A DNA stretch of 64,000 nt from Rallus limicola (taxonomy: Eukaryota; Chordata; Aves; Gruiformes; Rallidae), in assembly GCA_022605955.1 (NCBI GenBank), contig JAKCOZ010000032.1:4402001-4466000 (forward strand), read 5' to 3'. Position numbers and translations under genes: made by a program. The stretch's first letter is position 1; each line of letters opens with the position of its first letter. The notes below the pieces were generated by a model, which searched no databases, was not told the DNA's origin, and saw nothing but the letters and a program-made list of their open reading frames with translations. Shown piece by piece: positions 1-18,892 of the stretch.

Positions 1-3000
1 AAAGCTAAATATGTGATACATGTAGCCAGGGCACAGGGATTGAATAAGCCAGGTATTGCTGAACACATAATTTATAGACTATGGAGACAAATGTTCCTGT
101 GCATTGGAGTATTTACACTTAGCAGTAAGTGAACTTGATGGTGGTATTTAAATGGGAAGCAGCTTGGAGACATCCTTTGCATAGCGGGTTCTGTCAGGGT
201 GTGACTGATGCTGCCTGTTTACCTTTGGTTAGTGAAGCAAACGTGCTTTCGTTGTGATATGCAGCTCTCCCATGCTGCATAGCTAGCCTCAGAGGGGCCC
301 CACAGGTCTGAAGCGTGGCATTCTCATCCTTCTGAGGATGGTAAACCTTGCTAACACTGGTTAATGTGGTGGTGCCTGTGTGTGAACTTACCCTGTCTGC
401 TACTGAGCGTGCAGACAGACTTCTAGGATGGACTTGGACTGAAATAGGTGTATTTCAGTAGGATATGTGAAGAGCAGCTTTAGGAAGCCCACACAAATGG
501 GGAGGAGACATTAAGGGTTGGAAAGATCAATCTGAAAACCCACAGTGGCCATATGGTGCAAGATAGGAGAGACTGCTGTTGGCCTTCCTACGATGGGAGG
601 CAGGTTGGTGGTACCTTCCCATCTGATCATTTGTTACGTTCTGCATAGCTGTCCATGGCAGGCGAGTGTTGGTCTTGGTGCCTTTGCTGTCCTCCAAGAG
701 CAGGAGCAAAGGCACCAAGACCAATGCTGCCTGCTTTTTTTGGTGGACTATATATCGCCTCTACATAATTACATGGCAGGAGTAGCTGATGCTGCTCTCC
801 TGCTGTGGTGAAGAAGACTTTTGCTCTATGCAAATAACTGAGCTTTGAAGACTAATGAAGTTTACCCTTTCTAAGCAATAACTTAAACTCTGAGGACTTC
901 CAGCTGGCAACAGAAGCATTTAACTATCTGGGCATTTGTATAATGAACTGAATTAATGGGAATAAATCTTGGCGTGGTCATTGGCTAATCTAAATGAGGC
1001 ATTAATATATTAGAAGTACTGAACCTCACGGGTTGTGGCAAGCTTAATATTTATAAAAATATACTGTTCCTGAGAGTTGTGTAGAACTTGGAGTTGGTAT
1101 GTGTGATTGCAGATGCATGTTAGCAGTGTTAAATGACCACAGGCGTGTTCCATGTCATGCACCTTCCCAGCTGAGTCTGGGGGCATCCAAAAGCACTTAA
1201 ACTGGCATTTCAGTGCTGAAGCCTGTCACTCAGTCACCTTGATGTTGGGTGAAATGAGGGCACAGGCATACCTTTGAGGAGCACAGAAGGACCTCAGTAA
1301 GCAGAGCCTTCCTGATTGACTTGGAAGTATTTAGTTGCACTTAATTTATTACCCTTCCACAAGCATATTGGCGGTAGGAACAAGGGCGAGACATCTGTGT
1401 TGCTCTGGAAGTTTCTTAACTGCAAGATCCTTTGCCACCAGCACAGTTGTGTCTAATGGGGTACCCAGTCCTCTTCTGCAGCATTCCCTTGGCCTTCATT
1501 CTGTGTGCTCTTCTGCCACATGCTGTGCCTAAGTCCAAGCCATTAAACTTGATATACCACCCAGGCTTGGGAAGGGGTATATTCTGACGTTGTTACAAGC
1601 TCCTCTTCTTCAGTCTCTGCTCCGTTCCTGCACACTGAGCTGTTTGGGTGCTGGCTACCACTTCTGCATGCTTCATTTTGTCCTGACTCTTTCTTCCTCT
1701 TCTTCTCCACCCTTTTTGCCTTCAGCCATCCTGTTCCAAATGCCCAGCTGCTTTACTGGAAGATCTTCTGTGGGAAAAACCCCTCATCCTGCTCTCTCTG
1801 CTGACGTTTGTTGCTTTTTGTGTTTGGCTTTTCTCTGTCGGTGCTTCTGGAATGGATTTTGAAGTCTAGATCAGCCCTTGGCTGACCCTCTTTAAGAATG
1901 CATTGCTTTTTTGCATTGGTGTCTTAGGGGCTTTAGAGTCACTTACAATACATTTTTTTATGGCAGAATTGCTGGAAATATGCCAGATGAAACTGAGACT
2001 TGCTTTGTGCTAGTAAAACAAAGGAGACTACATAAGTCATATTCAAGAGGGTAAAAACCTGTTTCCTAGCTATAGATGTGCCAGGTACTGCTGAACCTGA
2101 GGTAGGAGAGAAGAGATGAAAAAATGTATGTATTATCCAGGTTTAGTTATTTTTATTTTGAGAGGGCTGCTCCATTTTTATGTTAATTCTTTGTGAGATG
2201 TGACAGACTTCAGACTACCCTTGGGATTGCTGTGCTGAGCATTTTCTCCTGAGGCTTGAAGACATGTTGATCTATGAGTGGTGTCTTGAAAGAGCACTGT
2301 GTCCTTTCAGGTGGCTTTTGGCTTCATCTTCTTTTTACCCATGAGTATTAGGGGAAGGAAAGAATCTGATGCCGGGGAGTTGAGCCAAAGTCAAAACCAG
2401 AGGCGATTAGGAAAACATCTCAACATCCTAGGGAGGGGGGGATATGACCTTGGCTGATCTGCAGAGTTTAAAGCACAGGTATTGCCCTAAGTCTGAGTTA
2501 TTGTCTCTCAACAGGATAACTGTTGCTTGAACCTCAGGTCTTTAATGTCACTCAAAAGGGCACTTTTAAATTTTTTTTTCTGATATGGGTGCCCTCCTGC
2601 GGTGCAGTTCATGCCCGCTGCCTCCTCTTGGCACCCAATAACTAAAAATACCTGCTCACCTTGCCCTCAGCCCCAGGATCATGTTGGCCGTCCTCCAGTA
2701 GCTATCTAGAAAGCAACACCTCTCCAAGGAGTCACGTTGTTCGGCATCTGAGGAGGGGGAATAATTTCCTGGCTCGACAGAAGCAGTGCAGGTATTGAGT
2801 GTCACTTAGTTTTGATTAGTTCCTGATCTGGAAGTGAAGTGGCAATGCATTTGGCAAGTGTCACTCCTTTAGGGTTGGATCTTGGCATGGCTGTTGCTTT
2901 CTTAGGACACCTGGTGTCTGCCACCGCTCTTCTGGGCTGTGCTGAGGGTTAGATCTGTGGGGAGCAAGCAAAGGAGGAAAACTGAAGGTAGGGATAATGC

Positions 3001-6000
3001 TTGTTAATTGAAGCTTTAAAAGACAAGTTAGCCTAATCTTGGGTTTATTTTAATCACTTTATACCTTAGTGAACTTCTGCAGCTACAGCTGTCTCTTGCA
3101 GTTGGCTGGTGCTGAGATGTGCTGTTGCTTTTTTTTTCTTCCCCTTGATGTCTAACCCACATGTGGGAGAGACCATGTGTTACTGCTGCTTCTGAGGCCA
3201 CCTGAGGAGGAGGAGAGGCCTGGGAGGTCAAGGAGACTCTGCTTCATGTGTCATAGCCTCTCTGTTTTCAGTCTGCCAAAAGGGATGTGGAGTTGTGTGA
3301 AGTACTGCCTGGAAGGGAATAGTACTGTTAAGTGTCCTGGAGTTGATAGGAAGAACAGGTTTTAATTGGTATTAATACAGATCTAGCAATGAATTACTCC
3401 TTGACCCTCCTTGACTTGGGGCTGAGGTCATCAGGACTCTTTACCTGAGAGTGTGAGGCCACGTGCTTGGACATATGCAACTGTATGGACATGTCCTGGG
3501 CTAAAGAGCAAAAAGCAGTGCCAGGAACTGCCTGCTCTGGGGGTCTTGGTCTGGATAGCAGTGTGACCTGCAAGCTGTGAAGTTAGCTCTGTCCAGTTGA
3601 CATCCCACAGTCTTCATAATGGGAATTGAGAAATCTAGAGCTGTCTTGTTTCCCCTACAAGGTATTTCATAGCTCTTACACCTTTTCTCTTAATTAAAGG
3701 TTTCAGAGTCCTTCAGGTAACCAGAGCAATACAATGTTTGCTGCACTTGAATAATCCTGTTGTGCATGTTCCAGCTGTGGGAAGAGATGCTTGGAGTGCT
3801 CTTCCTTTTCTCTTCCCTGCTGACCTGTTCAAGTTCCCCTCAAAGGTTTTTATTTTAAATAACCCTAGTCCTCCAGCAACACCACTTATCTTAGCTCTAC
3901 ATTTGCTCTTTTGCTATCTGGTGTACTGCTGATGGAAATGAAGATGGATTGAATAGCAGGGTCGGGTAGGCAAACACGGCTTGTTGGGAGCCTATAAAGC
4001 GCTCTGGTGTGGAACCCCCAGCGTTGCTCTGTGCATGTCAATACGCTCACCCCGTCCTTATTGCCTTGCAGGACCGAGCTGGTAGTTTGCACAACAAACC
4101 CAGATGCTTCTGTGATTAATGCTGTAGCGCACACTCAGTAAATGGCTTGTTGCATTACTGCGGGTGGTTTGGGCAAGGGAACAGCTGCTGATGGAGGATT
4201 CCTGTTCCTTTCCTGCCAGGTGACTCGGTGCTGGGTTCTTCACAATGCTTAATTGTAAAAATAGGGTAGTTAAAGTAGATGGAAACAGTATATTTGGAAC
4301 TAACGACCTGATTTGTCTGTCCTTACAGAGGAAACAAAGTATTTTCAAGGAATTTGCTAAATATTGTAAGTTACAACTCCCATCTGTTTTTTTTAGTTGG
4401 TACTCTGTGTAATATCGTATGGACACACTTGATGTGTGTAATGCTCTGGGTAATTGAGTAGTGCTTCAGTGCAGATGAACTCCTTGGTCACTGAAAGTGT
4501 GAGTAGATGTAATGCAGACGGCTTCCCAGAATGGCTGCTTGCCTTGGCTAGCCTCTGCTTGAGCTAGAGCATATCTCCATGGACTTCAGCAGCAGGAAGC
4601 CCACTTGGTCTTGATGTTTTACAAGCTATTGCAGGAAGAGAATCTGTACATCAGAGAAACTGCTGGTTATCTGCAGTATGAACCAGGCTCTGTGTTATTC
4701 TCAACCTTGGTGTATGCTAGTGCCTCCTGTCTGCCATTTCCAGCTTGTCCCTCTACGAGGAATACAGCCTGTGATCACTTTACTCCTTTGTCTCGGTCCA
4801 GGAGGGCTAAGACCTCTGACTCTGAAAACCTTACCTTCCTAAAGATGGAATTTGTGGCTTTTGGATAAAATTTCAAGGAAAAAACATGCTAAAAAGCTGG
4901 AGAGCCTGGGCACAGTAGCTTACAAGGGCTGCATCGGTGCCAAGCAGGAGTGTTGCTTAATACTTAGGCTTGATTTGAGGTTCCTGTACAGACCAGGTTT
5001 GTGTTTGTCCCTTAAGAGTGCAACCTTAAGGAATTAGAATCACCTGAAGCACAAAGTGGTTTTTGCAGGTATTACTGTCTGGTATGGATGAAACAAGTCA
5101 GATGAACACATCTGTTTGCTGTGCCCAGATGTTCCCCTTGCTCTTCTGTAGCCTTGATGGGTGTTGCATGCTTGCTTGTGCCTGGCTTACTGAGCAAGTG
5201 AGACTGTTATTTCTGGTGCTCTCTGGGTCTTCACTGATAAATGGCAGGGGACATGGGGACTTTATCCTCTAGTTCATTAATAAGAGGTGGCGTGGGGCCA
5301 GGAGCTTACCCTTGTCAGGGCTTGGGAGAAGCTCAGCCACTCGATGATGAAATGCTTGTGTTTTGAAGCATGCTATTAACCAGCTTTCAAGCCACTGAAT
5401 GCTATGTGTGGATTTTTCTGTTGCTTTGGCTTATTAATTGCAGCATCATTTAGTGACAAGTAGAATAATACAGTGTGAGGACTTGCATTTATTAAATGAA
5501 CAGTGCTGTCATTATCAACAACACTGGTAATCTCATCAAGAAACAACATCTATTTATCATAAGACTTATTTTCCATAAGCCCTTGTTAACTGTCGAAATT
5601 CTTCCTCACCATCCCGTGTTGAGAGAGCTTAGATCATCCTGTCTCCTCCATCCAATGTCAGTCTCTAGCAGGTCTATGATAATCCTTAATGCTGTGTTTT
5701 ATTCTTTTTAAATATTAACAGCAATGAGTTAAGGCTTACTGAATAGCTACAGCAGCTGGGCAGAGTCTGAGCTAGCTCTTACTAAAACTAAACCTCAGGG
5801 TTCTGCAGAAAGCTTTATGGACACCTGAGTAGAAAATCATCTGCAGCATTGCTGTGTTACACTGACCTTCGCTGCCATTCAAGTGGAGAGGGTCTGTCTG
5901 TCTTCTCTCTTGAGATCATCAGGAAACATCGAATATAAAGCATTACAAGCAGAGTATGTGTTCACTTAGGAAGAAATAGTTCTGTTATTTCAATTTGTTC

Positions 6001-9000
6001 CATGCTCCTTGTTGGTTTTGATAAGTCTCACAATAAAAAGGTTGTGTTCTCTTGGACAATGCTGCCTCCTTGGGTGCCTCTGTGTCCCTTAAAAATTTTC
6101 TAAAGTATCTAGCTTTCTATTTCTGTGGTGGGTGATTTCCATTTCCTCTTCCCATATTTTCTGTTTCCTGATTACTACAAGGGTTGCTTTATTCTGAGAT
6201 GTTGTAAGCTTCTTGTATTTTGTAGTAGTCACGTTGCCTTCTCACCCTTGGGTATAAGCTTTGAGTACAGCTGTCATTTGAAGTGAGATGTATTTGTAGC
6301 CTTTGATAAGGCTCATAATTTTAAAACTGATAAGTCCAGGCTTGTGCAAATCCTCAAGTATTGTGAAAAACAATAGAAAGAAAGGGGAAAGAAAAACTGC
6401 TCTGTTTGTGGGCACCTTAAACTTGTGGCATCGGAGGCTTTGCTTTTCCTCCCTAATTATTGTCATGTTATTGAAAACTACTTTTTTCCTTGAAAAGCAG
6501 TGAGCTCGCTGTCTCTTGGGGGGACCAGAAGTAGGGAGCAGGATGCCAGCTGTCATCTCTCCTGGGTGATGGGATTATTCTCCCATGTGCTTCATCTCAT
6601 GGTTTTACCAAGTTGCTTTGCCTGTGTGCTCAGGAGCAAATACAAGGGGAGTTGCAGCTGTGACTGACAGCAGCTGGTAGGGGTGGGAGGGAAGCTATGG
6701 AGCCTGTCTGGCTGCAGAATATGGTTTGGATCAGGAGAAGTTAAGTGAGCAGTGCATTTGGGAGGTGAGGAGCATGGACTCATGGCTCTGCGCTCCATTC
6801 TGTGCATGGCAGAGTGTAACTGAGCCACAGCTGTCTGCGTCCATTGGTGCCACAGCTCAGGGCGCAGTCCTGTGTGGCCTGGGCTCTGTTTGGGAATGTC
6901 AGTGACATCTCCTGGATTAAGAAATTAATGGCTTTATAATTTCTGAGGGTATTAAGGTGACATCAGTAGGATGCCTCCAGTGTGTGTCACTAAGGTTGGC
7001 AGCCTTTGTGAAGCAATTCTTTTCCTCTGCCATCTCTTGGGGACTCATCTCTGAGTGGCACATTATCCCACGTGATCCGAGTTCAAGTTCACCTTTGTCA
7101 GAGTGATCCCCTTAATGGGCTTGCAGCAGAGGTCCTCATGCTCTGGCCTGTCTGTCTGCACCCATGTGCCAGTGCCTAAACTGGGCTGAGGCAGAGGAGA
7201 GTGGGAGGGAGCGTGAGAAACCAGCTTGTCTGCTGCCAAAGCGGGGCTGGGTGCCTCCAAGCTAGTCCTGACAGGCAGCTGTCTTGCCTATTTTTAGCGA
7301 TTTGCTGGTGATGGAGAGAGCAGTGATGGAATAAATCCTCCTCAGTGGCTGATGCCAGCATTCCCCTGCCCTTAACATTAAATGCTTTCTTTGTATGTAT
7401 GTATATATGCTCAGGCTTCTCCTCCCTTCCCTGGCATGTAAGTTTCTTCCCCTGTGATGGCCTTAAGCACACATCCTGCGTCTTGTCATGACTGCGCTGC
7501 TGTCTCCTTAGGTTCTTGGGTCTATTTTAAGCAGTGCCTGGTATCCAGAGCTGTCTCCTCAGTCTAATTCCTCATGTTCATCTCTGGGATATCTCTTAAT
7601 TTGGGTGTGTTTGTTCAGGCTCGTGCCACAAATTCACTGTGCTAATTTATGGCAGTGTGGAGTGCAGTGAAAGATGAGGACGGAAGCCAAGTGGCAAGAA
7701 ACCCCACGAGTGGGGTGACATCCTGGATAATTAGGCTGTTGGATCGTCATTTTGAGGTGGTTTCTCATTAAAGTTTCAGCTAACTAATTTTGTTACTGAA
7801 TACAGTTGAGCTGAGGATGAGAGAGAACTCCTCACTGAAAGTACCTCTGGTCCCTGGAGGCTGCCTTTTTTTATGGGTGCTGGCTTCTGTGTTTCCATAT
7901 GAAAGCCTGAAGTTTTAAGTAGCTTTTAAATCTCACTTGGATGTCTCCAGATGTTTACATAGAGGGAGAGAACACATCTGTCAGGCAGGGTGCCTCTTGC
8001 CTGTCTCGTTTGGCGGCCATGTCTTTGACTCCTGAGTGCCCAACTTCTTGTCAGATCTTCTATGTTTCCATCTGAGACAAAATTGCATCCGATAGCCAAG
8101 TACTTTCCCTGCTGCCTTCAGGATGAGAGTAACAGAGCCCTGTTACCTCTGGCATGAAGCTTTGTTATTTTAGCACACTGTTCTGCTGCTGTTGCTTAAA
8201 GAAAAGAAATACTTCAGAGTGAGGGATTGTGATTTCTTGAAGACCTGCAGCTGAGGAGTCTCCTGAGCCAATGCCTGATGTGAGCCCTAGGATCCTTTGT
8301 GGGTGTACATCCCGTGGTTGCATGTGGTTGGATTCCTGCAAGAAAGACTTGCTAAGTGAGAATTGAGCATTGAGTAGTTGTCTGAGGTAGCTAGGTGGTT
8401 TTCTGGTGATATGGTGAACCTAATCATAGGCTGGATCATTGGCTTTGTCCAGGGGTTCAAGGAAGAGATTACTATCAAAGTGGGAAATAGACTGTCTTTC
8501 CCTCAAATGCAGTTCACTGGGGGAGGAAAAAAACCTGAAGAGAGCAGGAGGGTTTGAAGCATGACGGCTAGGATCCGGGGCAGGCATGCTCTGTGGAGAG
8601 AGGCTGGCAGCTAATCTTGGCACACGGTGAAGAAAGTCTTTGTGTTTGCATTTCCCTGTTGCGCAGAAGCTGTAGCAACAGGCATGCCATTGGAAAGACA
8701 ATCTCATCAAAAAAAAGGGAGGTGGAGAGTCTGCATTACCTGATGGGCTCCAGCAGGATGGGTATTTCTGGAGCTGTGGGGTTTTTCCAGCTGTACTGCG
8801 ATGTCTGCGTTGAAAGGCCTCTTTGTGTGAGCACAGGGCTGAACTTGGGGTTGTCAGAAGCCAAAGATTTCAACAGAGGATGGTTGTGCAGGATGTAAAA
8901 TACAGAGTAGTAGGAGAGTGAGCATTATGTAAAGTACATGGGACTTGTATGTGGAGAACAGATCCCTGAGGAGTCAATTCAGTGAGTAGTTTAGCCTGTG

Positions 9001-11556
9001 GCCCAGAGGTGAGGAATAGCAGGTACTGCTTAAAGCCCCTCTGGAGAAGGAGACTACAAACTCTGCTTTTATTCTCGTGGCTCACTTTGTATGTGGGGAT
9101 GGTGATCCAGCTGTAGAGCAGAGTTTATTACCTGGATAAATGAGAAGGGGGGCAGGGGGAGACAACTGTATTCAAACAGCCTACGTCTGTATTGCTGTTG
9201 CCAACTGGCTTGACAGCATGATGGGTTGAAGGAATGCGTAGGACTTGCTGAAAACGTTTGATTTCTTGAATTTCATCTATCCTTTCCCTGGTTTCCTAGC
9301 TGCCAGTCAAGCCTTACAGGAGCAAATCTGTACCGATACAGCTATTCTCCGGTACCTTTTGTGTGCAATAGCTTGCCTGTGTAGACAAACAATCTGTTTC
9401 CTACAGCTTTTTTGTCCCCAGGACCTCTTGCCAAGAGATCCTCTCAGAACTCTTGAAGCCCTGTGTCCTGTCCTAGGGCTTTCCTTGTCGGCGCCGCTGT
9501 AACCCCAGCTGGCAACAGCTTATTTTAGCAACCCGCGCATCACCCAAAACCACAACCCCACGAGGATGTGCCAGTGCTGATTAAACTTTCAGGAAAGGCT
9601 TCGGGAGAGGTGCCAGGATGGAGTTTGTTCTCCAAGAGACACATCAGCTGCCTGGCCTTTCTGAGGAAATAATTCCCTTAAGATGCTTGAGGTGGACTCA
9701 GGTTTGAATCTCTTCTCTGAGAGTTTGGTTTAGTGGAGGTCTTAGGGAAGGTGCTTTGCTGTAAGAATTGGGAAAATGGCAAGTAAAGGCTCAGGACCTT
9801 TTCAGAAAGGGTGGCTTGGCATGTTAAACTCCATGTAGTGCGTAAAGGTGTGATTAGTCCTGCTTTTGACCAAGCACCCCATGTATGTTGTTAACTCACA
9901 TCTTGCCATGGAGTTTGATCCTGTCCTAGCATGGACTAGAAGCCTGTGCCTTGCTCTACCCAGCTGCCTTGCATTTCTATTGTGTTTCAGGGCACTACTG
10001 GGATCTCGGAGTTTTTTTCCAGTGCTTTTGGTACTTTGCTGAAGTAGCTGCCACAACATGAGTGAAAGTTAGTTTGCTTTCATTATGATTCATCTGTTCT
10101 TAAGTATGTTCTTTGGGAGGTCACTGTAGAACAAGAAAGGTTGGCTTTGCTTCACACTACTACCAGTGAAGGACTGGAATTCTTTAGCCCTTCCCCATCT
10201 ATCCTGGTCATGAATTACTGGGTTATTCCTGTTGGTAAGGAGTGACCTGTCTTTTATTTCAGTGTTGTTTTAAGTTGCTGGAAGGAGTGCCTACCTTCAC
10301 TTCATCTTGGGAGATGATGGGCTGAGGTTGATGGAAAGATGGAATATGTACACCCTTTTGCTTACAGCTTGGGAGACTTCAAAAATCTTAGTTGGGCATT
10401 GGTTTTTCTCTCAAGGCAGCCTTCTTTTCTGAATAAACTCTCACAGCTGTAAATGACCAGGGAAATGAAGGGGAAAACCAATGTCCCAACCTTCATCTGA
10501 AGGCAATTGAGCAGCACCTCAGGGAAAGCCTGTGAGCCACTCACCCTGTGATTAGTCCAAAATAAATCCCTGGGAATGCGAAGTAAAGGCTGCTTTGCCT
10601 AAGTTTCAGGCAGGCTAGGATGTTTGCAGAGCTGTTCAAGTCCATTAGAAAAAGAAATAACTTTGTCAAACCATTGGCTTTGTTGCTTTTGACATGTTAA
10701 TGTAGCCTTAGAGATTATAATTTCACTGATGCTAATGTGGTCTGAGCTCTGGTTATCAGCAGCTTCAGGAGTAAAGCACAGGACTGCCATAGCATTGTTT
10801 GGCTTATGGCTTTATTCTGCTTTTTATTTAACCACCCTCGTTGCCTGTTGCAGTTCTGGGATTTGCTCACAGCTTCAACCGAGTGATTTTATTGAGTATT
10901 GAGTCTTGGCTTACAAACAGGGTTGCTGAAGGTCTTTCTGTTTAAACTTCAAGGGAAAAGGGATCCGTTGTCCTGCCAGGGTTTTATTTCCAGGTTGAGG
11001 ATAAACAACTCAAGTTTTTGCAGTCGCGAATCCTGTAGTGTTGGAGTTCGGAGGAGTCAGTGGTAGAAGAGGGAAATAGAAGCCTGTCACCTGCTGGAGA
11101 TAGAAAATAAATCAATTGAGCTGAAACACAGAGGCTGTTTTTTCTGAATCCCACAGTGCTGATGGTAAAACATTTCCTTTGCTGTGTGTAAGTCTATTTT
11201 TTAGGGACTGGGGGTGGAATTCAATATCAGGGGAGGTGTGACGTACCCTTCCCAGTTGTTCGTGTGTGTATAGGTTTTGGGAGAGGGTACAGTATTTTAG
11301 AGTAATTTATTCTGGCGGTTTTGGACTGGGAAAACTCAGTGATGTTTAGTTTGGGTTCTGGGGTGTAGGGGCAGCAGTCTGATTATAGCAGGGAAAAGCA
11401 TGCAATATTCCAAGGAGGCCAGTTGCTCCCTTGCTTTGCAGTCCTTTGTACCGAGCTATAAGAAGGGTTCAATTTGGGGAGAACCTTGTGGTGTCCTCTT
11501 TGAAGCCTCAGCACCCCTCTTGATTTCCTAAATTGGTGTTTGTTTCCCTTGTACAG
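1..11556 (+). other. MICU1: MICU1 intron upstream of the linker exon (5' end outside window)
   Basis: This is non-coding sequence ending in the acceptor TTTCCCTTGTACAG at 11543-11556. The first coding exon of MICU1 (start codon, mitochondrial targeting sequence and transmembrane/anchor segment up to the KR before the linker) should precede it. I could not find that exon here, so it lies upstream of base 1. All open frames in this stretch are short, lack homology I recognise and behave like chance ORFs. The only structured element I can support is the hairpin near 657-735. Otherwise I see ordinary mixed-composition intron with short homopolymer runs and no CpG-rich promoter-like island. Confidence 0.85.
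657..735. repeat. Strong inverted repeat / pre-miRNA-like hairpin
   Basis: A perfect 20-bp inverted repeat pairs 669-688 with 705-724 around a 16-nt loop (689-704). Pairing continues outward: 665-668 pairs with 725-728 (two wobbles), G664 is bulged, then 657-663 pairs with 729-735. That makes about 31 pairs in a 79-nt hairpin. Five more pairs (651-655 with 744-748) follow beyond an internal loop, and weak co-linear similarity between the arms seems to reach roughly 600 and 810. The size and single bulge resemble a microRNA precursor. A palindromic MITE-type element or a small inverted duplication are alternatives. The base pairing is read directly from sequence; any function is inference. Confidence 0.75.
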
Positions 11557-11749
11557 GGCTTACGCAGGAGACTCATCCTCTGTAAAACACAACCCAAGGA
11601 CAGAGCCGAGTGAGAAGGTGAAGCAGCAGCAGGAGGAGGAGGAGGAGGAGAGCCACGGCAGTGAGGGTAGAAAGGCCGTCGCATCGGGCGATGAGGAGGC
11701 TCAGCCAGAAGGGAAGAAGAAGAAGCGTTCTGGGTTCAGGGACCGTAAG
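11557..11749 (+). CDS. MICU1: MICU1 linker exon with polybasic KKKKR (human exon 3 equivalent)
   Basis: This 193-nt exon has acceptor TTGTACAG and donor AAG|GTACCA. Its first base completes a split Arg codon from the upstream exon, giving R-AYAGDSSSV, which matches the human KR-AHAES junction. It encodes 64 residues against about 56 in human. The start is poorly conserved and includes QQQEEEEEE, coded by (CAG)3(GAG)6. The end, KKKKRSGFRDRK, is essentially identical to human 99-110. In MICU1 this polybasic stretch follows the N-terminal membrane-proximal region in the intermembrane space, and published work implicates it in binding the acidic tail of EMRE and in assembly with MCU. The human segment has two cysteines; this one has none. 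Identity is secure; the linker expansion looks lineage-specific. Confidence 0.96.
11624..11650 (+). repeat. Coding trinucleotide repeat (CAG)3(GAG)6
   Basis: This is an uninterrupted run of three CAG then six GAG codons inside the MICU1 linker exon, giving QQQEEEEEE. It falls in the fast-evolving disordered linker, so length variation among individuals or species would be tolerated better than elsewhere in the protein. Confidence 0.95.
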
Positions 11750-18413
<6,664 letters not shown>

Positions 18414-18831
18414 TGATGTGTGTCTAGTAATTGGAGAAACTAACACAGCCAAGGGGAATAAACTCTCCCATCTCTGCTTACCAGATCATTAAATTTCCCA
18501 TCAAATGGTTATGTTGTTGAGAATTGCTCTCGTTATACTGAGAGGTACCATGCAAAGTGGGGGGGTGTGGACGAGAGTGCTGCCACAGTCCAAAAAAGTG
18601 GTATACTCACCTCAGGCCTTGTGGCAATGTGACTGTGTGTGGAAGGATAGTGGGGATGTAAGGTATGTGGAAGTGAGGCAGAAAGCTCCCAGTCTCTCCT
18701 GCAAAGCCTGCAGTGTGTCTGTGCTGGCTTGTAGCCACCTGACTGACAGCAGCCTGGTGCTGCCAAGTAGTGGTGGAGGTTTGGGTTCAGAAGTGTTGGT
18801 CCCCGTATGCTACTTGAGAGCTTCAAACCCA

Positions 18832-18892
18832 GGATTGGTAGGGCTAGAAAGCACCTCCTGAAGCTATCTGTTCCATCTCCTTGCTCCAACCC
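18832..18892 (-). mobile_element. Probable degraded CR1 LINE 3' tail, minus orientation
   Basis: The + strand shows a pattern of the form GG-T-GGGCTAGAAAGCACCTC followed by ATCTGTTCCATCTCCTTGCTCCAACCCC. This resembles the reverse complement of the avian CR1 3' end (a TTGGA...GATG...AGAGGTCC-TTCCAACC block). It is divergent and no octamer tail is clear. This call is similarity by eye only. Confidence 0.45.

Noticed and set aside
501..540. Possible CR1 fragment (AAGGGTTGGAAAGATCAATC)
   Set aside because: Only a dozen bases resemble the CR1 end; too short to separate from chance.
9680..9720. tRNA-like T-arm motif (GGTTTGAATCTC)
   Set aside because: No matching acceptor stem, A-box or anticodon arm upstream; not a tRNA.
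1..11556. First coding exon or promoter of MICU1 within the window
   Set aside because: I looked for the start-codon exon (human begins MFRLNSLSAL) and for a CpG-rich promoter and saw neither; it must lie upstream.
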